Source of the DNA: Actinomycetes bacterium
GTDB taxonomy: Bacteria; Actinomycetota; Actinomycetes; Actinomycetales; Cellulomonadaceae
DNA length: 6,429 nt
Direction of reading: 5' to 3'
Assembly: GCA_023426865.1 (NCBI GenBank)
Contig: JAEZBT010000108.1
Location: forward strand, 1-6,429
Below the pieces are notes generated by a model, which had not been told where the DNA came from, ran no database searches, and saw nothing but the letters and a program-made list of their open reading frames with translations. The position numbers and the translations under genes were made by a program. Shown piece by piece: positions 1-3,406 of this stretch (position 1 is its first letter; each line of letters opens with the position of its first letter).

Positions 1-712
1 ACCCCGGGCCGGAGACGCGCGCGGCCCCCGTCTTGACCAGCTTCGCGGCGGCCGCGGGGTCGGTCTCCCCGAGGCCGTACGCCGGGCACAGGCTCGCGAC
101 GGCGCACGCCCCGCACGCGGGCCGCCGGGCGTGGCAGGTGCGGCGGCCGTGGAGGATCACACGGTGGCTGAACATGGTCCACTCACGCTTCTCGACCATC
201 GCGCAGAGCTCGGCCTCCACCGCCACGGGGTCGCCCTCGGGCTCGACCAGGCCCAGGCGGGCGGTGACACGCAGGACGTGGGTGTCGACGGGAAGCCCGG
301 GCACCCCGAACGCGTTGCCGAGCACGACGTTCGCCGTCTTGCGCCCGACCCCGGGCAGCGTGACCAGGTCCTTCATGCGCGACGGGACCTCGCCGCCGTA
401 GCGCTCCACCAGCGCCTGGCCGAGTCCGATGAGCGAGGAGGTCTTGGCCCGGAAGAAGCCCGTCGGCTTGATGAGCTCCTCGAGCTCGGCCCGGTCGGCC
501 ACCGCGTAGGCGGCGGCGTCGGGGTAGCGGGCGAAGAGCGCCGGCGTCACCTGGTTGACACGGACGTCCGTCGACTGCGCCGACAGGATCGTGGCGACCA
601 GCAGCTCGAGCGGTGACGTGAAGTCGAGCTCGATGACGGCGTCGGGGTACCGCTCGGCGAGGACACGGTTGATCCGGCGGGCGCGGCGCGTCCGGGCGAG
701 GGGGGTCTCCAC
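1..712 (-). CDS. nth: Endonuclease III (DNA glycosylase/AP lyase), C-terminal end cut by window edge
   Basis: Base-excision repair enzyme that removes oxidised pyrimidines and cleaves the abasic site. I translated the minus strand from GTG 712; the frame is open to base 1 without a stop, giving 237 residues, already longer than E. coli Nth (211). The helix-hairpin-helix LPGVGRKTANVV is at about residues 119-130, with the catalytic Lys at 125, and the catalytic Asp at 143 in PVDTHV. The [4Fe-4S] loop is intact: C193-x6-C200-x2-C203-x5-C209. The N-terminal half has the family signature LSAQSTDVRVN (43-53). The start at 712 is preferred because TAGGCT lies exactly 7 bases upstream (leaderless geometry) and the protein then begins shortly before RRINRVL, as in relatives; in-frame GTGs at 754 and 781 are alternatives. 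Only a C-terminal tail beyond the cluster is missing. Family is certain; the exact start is less so. Confidence 0.95.
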   Translation of the reverse strand, partial: METPLARTRRARRINRVLAERYPDAVIELDFTSPLELLVATILSAQSTDVRVNQVTPALFARYPDAAAYAVADRAELEELIKPTGFFRAKTSSLIGLGQALVERYGGEVPSRMKDLVTLPGVGRKTANVVLGNAFGVPGLPVDTHVLRVTARLGLVEPEGDPVAVEAELCAMVEKREWTMFSHRVILHGRRTCHARRPACGACAVASLCPAYGLGETDPAAAAKLVKTGAARVSGPG

Positions 713-719
713 GCCCGTC

Positions 720-725
720 AGCCTA
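720..725 (-). promoter_or_regulatory. Probable -10 element of nth, leaderless type
   Basis: On the minus strand TAGGCT (725-720) fits the actinobacterial TANNNT -10 and is followed by 7 bases and then the GTG at 712. Transcription would begin at or next to the start codon, so no ribosome binding site is expected, and none is evident before 712. I see no good -35. The ponA and DUF4177 genes in this window have the same -10 to start spacing. Confidence 0.5.
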
Positions 726-800
726 GGCGTCGGGTCCGACGCGGGGCCGCACACGTCCGCCGCCGGTGGCTGCGCTCCCACACGATGTTTCGAGAACGTT

Positions 801-850
801 AGGCCGAGGGGGTGAATGGACACCTTTCACCCTTGAGCCGAAGGGGTGAA
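801..850. repeat. Three GGGTGAA boxes: 16-bp direct repeat plus one inverted copy
   Basis: AGGCCGAGGGGGTGAA (801-816) and GAGCCGAAGGGGTGAA (835-850) match at 13 of 16 positions and lie 34 bases apart, about three helical turns. An inverted TTCACCC sits between them at 826-832. It forms one inverted pair with 810-816 (9-base spacer) and another with 844-850. The set is in the divergent nth/957 gap, upstream of the candidate promoter for the 957 gene. It could be a cluster of operator sites; 826-850 could also fold as a hairpin if transcribed. The binding protein is unknown to me. Confidence 0.55.
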
Positions 851-857
851 GCTTGGT

Positions 858-877
858 TTGCGCGCTCAAGTGCGCAA
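858..877. promoter_or_regulatory. Perfect 6-bp inverted repeat centred on a possible -35
   Basis: TTGCGC (858-863) and GCGCAA (872-877) are perfect inverted arms with an 8-base spacer that contains CTCAAG (865-870), the proposed -35 of the 957 gene. A dimeric regulator here would cover the -35. The repeat is seen directly; its role as an operator is inference, and short GC palindromes are common in such DNA. Confidence 0.4.
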
Positions 878-893
878 CTCCCGTTCCCGAAAG
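865..893 (+). promoter_or_regulatory. Possible FliA/WhiG-type (sigma-28) promoter for the 957 gene
   Basis: CTCAAG at 865-870 is followed, after a 16-base gap from TCAA, by CCCGAAAG at 886-893. Flagellar/WhiG sigma factors, from memory, prefer TAAA or TCAA, about 15-16 bases, then GCCGATAA or GCCGAA. Five of eight bases fit the -10. Transcription would start near 899 and give a leader of about 58 bases with AAGGAG at 941-946. I see no better conventional promoter in this gap. The match is suggestive, not strong. Confidence 0.35.
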
Positions 894-956
894 TGCAGGT
901 GAGAGCGGCGCCGGCACGCCGCGCGGCGAACGGCGAGCTCAAGGAGCACTGACGGG

Positions 957-1367
957 ATGTCAACGGCCCAGGTGAGGGCGCGGAGCGCGACGCACGGTCA
1001 CGCGGCCCGCGCCGCCCGCCGTGCGCTCCGCGCGGAGAAGGGCCAGCTGATGCGCTGGCGCCGGCTCCTGCGAGCCCGGCTCGACCTCGCCGTCGCGTCC
1101 TACGCGCCGCCGGACACCCTCGGCGCGATGAGCTGGGACATCCTGCCCGAGGCGCAGATGGGCCTGCCGCACCCCCAGGAGCTCCTCGACGCCGTGCGCG
1201 CCGCGGACTCCGGTGACCAGGTCGAGCTGATGCAGCGCCTGCGCACGCTGGACGCCCTTCTCGCGGCATACGAGGCCCACGTCGACGCGGCCCTCGAGAC
1301 CTCGACGCAGCAGATCATCGACACCTTCGCCACCACCACCGTCCGCCACCACCGGGACGCTCGCTGA
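957..1367 (+). CDS. Small helical protein, possible RsiG-like (anti-sigma) relative
   Basis: A 136-residue soluble protein with no signal peptide, membrane segment or cysteine. ATG 957 follows AAGGAG (941-946) with 10 bases between. It has a basic Ala/Arg-rich N-terminus (7-41), a first helix ending RRLLRARLDLAVASY (35-49), a Pro/Gly-rich linker (50-74) and two more helices (74-83, 88-124). By eye and from memory this resembles RsiG (older name: aerial mycelium formation protein), the c-di-GMP-dependent anti-sigma factor of WhiG: the RRLL..R.D helix and a second helix with M..RL and a later Ile align. The RsiG ligand motif E-x3-S-x2-R-x3-Q-x3-D is degenerate: K28, M32, R35, R39, D43 in helix 1, and only D110 in the second copy. 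So it may be a diverged RsiG not binding c-di-GMP, or merely a similar helical bundle. The M. tuberculosis gene at this place (Rv3675) is, as I recall, a membrane protein and thus not equivalent. A real gene is very likely; the function is tentative. Confidence 0.85.
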   Translation: MSTAQVRARSATHGHAARAARRALRAEKGQLMRWRRLLRARLDLAVASYAPPDTLGAMSWDILPEAQMGLPHPQELLDAVRAADSGDQVELMQRLRTLDALLAAYEAHVDAALETSTQQIIDTFATTTVRHHRDAR

Positions 1368-1395
1368 CCTCACGGGCATGAGGCAGGATGGTTGT

Positions 1396-1414
1396 CGGCG
1401 CGCTTCCCGCGCCG
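1396..1414 (+). other. Hairpin in crp upstream region, with a competing pairing
   Basis: CGGCGCG (1396-1402) pairs perfectly with CGCGCCG (1408-1414) across a 5-base loop, ending 23 bases before the crp start. GTCGGC (1394-1399) can instead pair with GCCGAC (1419-1424); the two stems share bases and exclude each other. A weak -10, CAGGAT (1384-1389), lies just upstream, so transcription could begin near 1396 and include the hairpin. No good -35 is visible. The function is not known. Confidence 0.4.
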
Positions 1415-1437
1415 CTGTGCCGACCAGGGACGAGGAC

Positions 1438-2112
1438 GTGGACGACGTCGTGCTGTCAGCCCCGCTCTTCGCGGGGATCGATGAGGAGGCCGCGCGCGCG
1501 CTGCTCGCCTCGATGTCGCGCGTCGACCTGCCCCGCGGGCAGGTGCTCTTCCACGAGGGCGAGCCGGGCGACCGGCTCTACGTCATCGCAGACGGCAAGC
1601 TCAAGCTCGGCCGGCGCTCGGCGGACGGCCGCGAGAACCTCCTGTCGATCCTCGGGCCGGGCGAGATGTTCGGCGAGCTGTCGCTCTTCGACCCGGGCCC
1701 CCGCACGGCCAGCGCGACCGCAGTCGCCGACGCGCGGCTGCTCGAGCTCGCGCACGACGAGCTGATCAGCTGGCTCGAGCGCTACCCCGCCGTCGCCAAG
1801 CACCTGCTCGAGGCGCTCGCGCGTCGCCTGCGCCGCACGAACGAGGCGCTCGCCGACCTCGTCTTCTCCGACGTCCCGGGCCGGGTCGCCAAGGCGCTGC
1901 TGGACCTGTCGACGCGGTTCGGCCAGCCGGTCGAGGACGGCCTGCGGGTCGCCCACGACCTCACGCAGGAGGAGCTCGCCCAGCTCGTCGGGGCCTCCCG
2001 CGAGACGGTGAACAAGGCGCTCGCCGACTTCACCGCGCGAGGCTGGGTGCGGCGCGAGGGCCGCGCCGTCGTGCTGCTGGACATGCAGCGGCTGGAGCGC
2101 CGGGCACGCTGA
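1438..2112 (+). CDS. crp: CRP/GlxR-type cAMP-responsive transcription regulator
   Basis: Global regulator of the Crp/Fnr family: a homodimer that binds cAMP and then TGTGA-N6-TCACA-like sites (family knowledge). GTG 1438 follows AGGGACGAGG and gives 224 residues, the length of M. tuberculosis CRP; ATG 1378, 60 bases upstream, would add an unrelated 20-residue tail. The cyclic-nucleotide domain covers about 5-115, with the binding loop FGELSLFDPGPRTASA (78-93) holding G79, E80, R89 and T90, the same numbers as in M. tuberculosis CRP. The dimer helix is about 117-142 (T134, N135 near the ligand), then FSDVPGRVAK (143-152). The helix-turn-helix is about 174-200, with recognition helix SRETVNKALADF (187-198). 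No Fe-S cysteines are present, so this is not an Fnr-type oxygen sensor. It lies 70 bases after the 957 gene and is convergent with ridA. I see no clear TGTGA-N6-TCACA site in the window, so autoregulation cannot be claimed. Confidence 0.96.
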   Translation: MDDVVLSAPLFAGIDEEAARALLASMSRVDLPRGQVLFHEGEPGDRLYVIADGKLKLGRRSADGRENLLSILGPGEMFGELSLFDPGPRTASATAVADARLLELAHDELISWLERYPAVAKHLLEALARRLRRTNEALADLVFSDVPGRVAKALLDLSTRFGQPVEDGLRVAHDLTQEELAQLVGASRETVNKALADFTARGWVRREGRAVVLLDMQRLERRAR

Positions 2113-2113
2113 G

Positions 2114-2128
2114 CCGGCGGCCCGCCGG
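2114..2128. terminator. GC hairpin between convergent crp and the RidA gene
   Basis: CCGGCG (2114-2119) and CGCCGG (2123-2128) form a 6-bp stem with a 3-base loop just after the crp stop. No T-run follows on either strand, as is usual in high-GC actinobacteria. The two genes converge with only 34 bases between, so one hairpin could serve both. A separate perfect 12-bp palindrome, GCTCAGCTGAGC (2145-2156), covers the stop codon of the RidA gene and may form a second stem. Assignment as terminator is inference. Confidence 0.4.
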
Positions 2129-2146
2129 ACGCCCCCGGCCGCGGGC

Positions 2147-2614
2147 TCAGCTGAGCTCGACGACCAGCTCGATCTCGACCGGGGCGTCCATCGGCAGGAC
2201 GGCGACGCCGACCGCGCTCCGCGCGTGCAGCCCGGCCTCGCCGAACACCTGCCCGAGCAGCTCGCTCGCGCCGTTGACGACGGCCGGCTGCCCGGTGAAC
2301 GAGGGGTCGGAGGCCACGAAGCCCACGACCTTCACCACGCGCTGGACCCGGTCCAGGCTGCCGGCCTGCTCGGCGACGGCGGCCAAGGCGTTGAGCGCGG
2401 CGGTCCGCGCGAGGCCGGCGGCGACGTCGGGCGCGACGAGACCGGGACCGTCGCCGACCTTGCCGGTCACGGGCAGCGCGCCGTCGACGAGCGGCAGCTG
2501 CCCGGAGGTCCAGACGTAGGCGCCGGTCCGGACCGCGGGGACGTACGCCGCGAGGGGCGCGGCCACGCTCGGCAGGGTGATGCCGAGCTCCGTGAGGCGG
2601 TGCCCGATGCTCAT
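2147..2614 (-). CDS. RidA (YjgF/YER057c/UK114) family protein
   Basis: RidA proteins hydrolyse reactive enamine/imine intermediates released by PLP-dependent dehydratases; that activity is known for the RidA subgroup and is inferred here. The protein has 155 residues, against about 128 for E. coli RidA, and belongs to the longer actinobacterial type (compare Rv3678c). The end carries the family signature ARSAVGVAVLPMDAPVEIE (131-149): R132 matches the substrate-carboxylate Arg of E. coli RidA (R105) and E149 its active-site Glu (E120). The N-terminal part has YVPAVRTGAYVWTSGQLPL (24-42), the usual first strands. ATG 2614 comes 7 bases after the DUF4177 stop, and GGGTGAG across that stop may serve as ribosome binding site. 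It is the last gene of the whiB-DUF4177-RidA transcription unit. The true substrate is unknown. Confidence 0.93.
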   Translation of the reverse strand: MSIGHRLTELGITLPSVAAPLAAYVPAVRTGAYVWTSGQLPLVDGALPVTGKVGDGPGLVAPDVAAGLARTAALNALAAVAEQAGSLDRVQRVVKVVGFVASDPSFTGQPAVVNGASELLGQVFGEAGLHARSAVGVAVLPMDAPVEIELVVELS

Positions 2615-2621
2615 CGCGGAC

Positions 2622-2780
2622 TCACCCGGCCAGCGGGCGCTTGAGGTAGGCGACGAGACCGGCGCCGTCGGGCCCTGGGATCACCTGCACGAGCTCCCAG
2701 CCGTCCGCGCCCCACTGGTCGAGGATCGCCTTGGTGGCGTGGACGATGAGCGGGACGGTGGCGTACTCCCAGCGAGTCAT
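2622..2780 (-). CDS. DUF4177 small protein, 52 residues
   Basis: A very small protein of no known function. The family core is visible: WEYATVPLIVHATKAILDQW (4-23), then GADGWELVQVIPGP (24-37) and the ending LVAYLKRP (42-49). From memory, homologues of about 50 residues, starting MTKWEYATVPL, occupy this position next to the RidA gene in many actinobacteria (Rv3678A in M. tuberculosis). ATG 2780 is preferred over the longer start at 2819: it gives the usual length, the extra 13 residues lie inside the whiB 3' end, and TAGCCT is exactly 7 bases upstream of ATG 2780. It is 10 bases after whiB and 7 before the RidA gene. A partner of RidA is possible but only by neighbourhood. Confidence 0.9.
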   Translation of the reverse strand: MTRWEYATVPLIVHATKAILDQWGADGWELVQVIPGPDGAGLVAYLKRPLAG

Positions 2781-2787
2781 GCCCGCC

Positions 2788-2793
2788 AGGCTA
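2788..2793 (-). promoter_or_regulatory. Possible internal leaderless promoter overlapping the whiB stop codon
   Basis: On the minus strand TAGCCT (2793-2788) fits TANNNT, and its first three bases are the whiB stop codon TAG. Seven bases follow and then ATG 2780 of DUF4177. If used, it would let DUF4177 and the RidA gene be made as a leaderless mRNA independently of whiB. No clear Shine-Dalgarno sequence precedes 2780 (only GGCGGG), which fits. Because a stop codon supplies half the motif, chance is a real possibility. Confidence 0.35.
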
Positions 2794-3129
2794 GCGGCCG
2801 CCGACCTCCTGCCGCGCAAGCGCCCGACGGCCCCGTCCGACGCGGTACCCGCCGGGCCAGGAGACGAGCTCGGGGTCGGCTTCGATGACGTCCCGCCACG
2901 AGGAGACGTCGGGGTAGCGGCGCAGCAGCGCGCGCCGCTCGCGCTCGGTCATGCCGCCCCACACGCCGAAGAGGATGTGGTGGTCGAGCGCGTCGATCAG
3001 ACAGTCGATGCGCACCGGGCAGGCGATGCAGACCTCGCGGGCGGACCGCTGTGCAGCACCCTCGACGAACAGGTCATCGGGGGGTGCGCTGGAGCACGCC
3101 CCGTATGCGGTCCAGTGCTGATCAGCCAC
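2791..3129 (-). CDS. wblA: WhiB-family Fe-S regulator, WblA/WhiB4 type
   Basis: WhiB-like proteins bind a [4Fe-4S] cluster and act as transcription factors that sense O2, NO or redox state, often by binding the primary sigma factor. This one has 112 residues. The four cluster cysteines are C12, C34, C37 and C43 (C-x21-C-x2-C-x5-C), followed by the sigma-contact turn FGVWGGMTERERRALL (54-69) and a basic tail GRGRRALARQ (98-107) likely to touch DNA. The DDLFVEGAAQ segment (18-27), the short N-terminus and the place beside a class A PBP point to the Streptomyces WblA / M. tuberculosis WhiB4 subgroup. The start is GTG 3129, preceded by a strong AGGAGG (3140-3135) five bases away. It is first in an operon with DUF4177 and the RidA gene, divergent from ponA. 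In Streptomyces, WblA controls development and antibiotic genes, and M. tuberculosis WhiB4 responds to oxidation; which role applies here is not known. Confidence 0.94.
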   Translation of the reverse strand: MADQHWTAYGACSSAPPDDLFVEGAAQRSAREVCIACPVRIDCLIDALDHHILFGVWGGMTERERRALLRRYPDVSSWRDVIEADPELVSWPGGYRVGRGRRALARQEVGGR

Positions 3130-3158
3130 CAGACCCTCCTCTCACGCACGGCCATCCC

Positions 3159-3164
3159 ACTGTA
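3159..3164 (-). promoter_or_regulatory. Possible -10 element of the whiB operon
   Basis: TACAGT on the minus strand (3164-3159) fits TANNNT. It would start transcription near 3152 and give a leader of about 23 bases with AGGAGG (3140-3135) correctly placed. No convincing -35 is seen. GGATGGACAC on the plus strand (3171-3180) contains GACAC, the short box reported for WhiA, right upstream; that match is too short to weigh much. Confidence 0.35.
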
Positions 3165-3225
3165 GGCGACGGATGGACACGCTCCCATGGGCCGTTCGGG
3201 TCGATTCCCGTTGGGACGGAGGGTG

Positions 3226-3269
3226 GATCCCGACGGATTCGGCCACTACGGCCGCAATCCTTCCGGATC
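3226..3269. repeat. 44-base imperfect palindrome between divergent whiB and ponA
   Basis: Nested arms pair in register: GATCC (3226-3230) with GGATC (3265-3269); GA (3232-3233) with TC (3262-3263); GGATT (3235-3239) with AATCC (3256-3260); GGCC (3241-3244) with GGCC (3250-3253). The loop is ACTAC (3245-3249). That is 16 base pairs with two single mismatches and one small internal loop. It is upstream of the inferred starts of both whiB (about 3152) and ponA (3407), so it more likely acts as DNA (an operator) than as mRNA, unless a small RNA or a longer leader exists. The rest of the gap 3130-3406 holds only the promoter elements listed here. Confidence 0.5.
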
Positions 3270-3393
3270 GTGATCTGTCGGTCCAGGGACCTTCCGACCC
3301 TTCACCCGCTCGTGGGCCGAGATCGTCCGGTTCGTGCACAGGATCTCCACCTCCGCAGGTGACCTCCCGTGCCGCGCGGCGTGGGTGCTCCCG

Positions 3394-3399
3394 TACCCT
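3394..3399 (+). promoter_or_regulatory. Probable -10 element of ponA, leaderless type
   Basis: TACCCT fits TANNNT and is followed by GAGCAGC and ATG 3407, so the mRNA would begin at or next to the start codon. No Shine-Dalgarno sequence lies at the proper distance, in agreement. The region where a -35 should be (about 3371-3376) is GC-rich and unlike TTGACA. This element is also the main argument for starting ponA at 3407 rather than at ATG 3173. Confidence 0.55.
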
Positions 3400-3406
3400 G
3401 AGCAGC

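Noticed and set aside
131..616. Plus-strand frames over the first 800 bases (also 33-401 and 555-815).
   Set aside because: They lie opposite nth, whose helix-hairpin-helix and Fe-S cysteines are unmistakable on the minus strand.
812..823. GTG-AATGGA-CAC as a CRP operator.
   Set aside because: The half-sites are 6 bases apart between GTG and CAC, whereas the CRP/GlxR consensus needs 8.
826..850. Hairpin as an intrinsic terminator.
   Set aside because: No gene ends here, both neighbours are transcribed away from the gap, and no T-run follows; regulatory boxes explain it better.
799..1379. Minus-strand frames opposite the 957 gene (799-1269, 960-1379, 1100-1339).
   Set aside because: Arg/Gly/Ala-rich with no family features, while the plus-strand gene has AAGGAG at proper distance and plausible helices.
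1378..1437. N-terminal extension of crp from ATG 1378.
   Set aside because: GTG 1438 has a ribosome binding site and gives exactly the 224-residue length and residue numbering of M. tuberculosis CRP.
2225..2888. Plus-strand frames opposite the RidA and DUF4177 genes (2225-2644, 2577-2888).
   Set aside because: Low-complexity shadow translations; the minus-strand products match known families over their full length.
3173..3406. N-terminal extension of ponA from ATG 3173.
   Set aside because: No ribosome binding site, no family similarity, it would place the palindrome inside coding sequence, and a TANNNT element stands right before ATG 3407.
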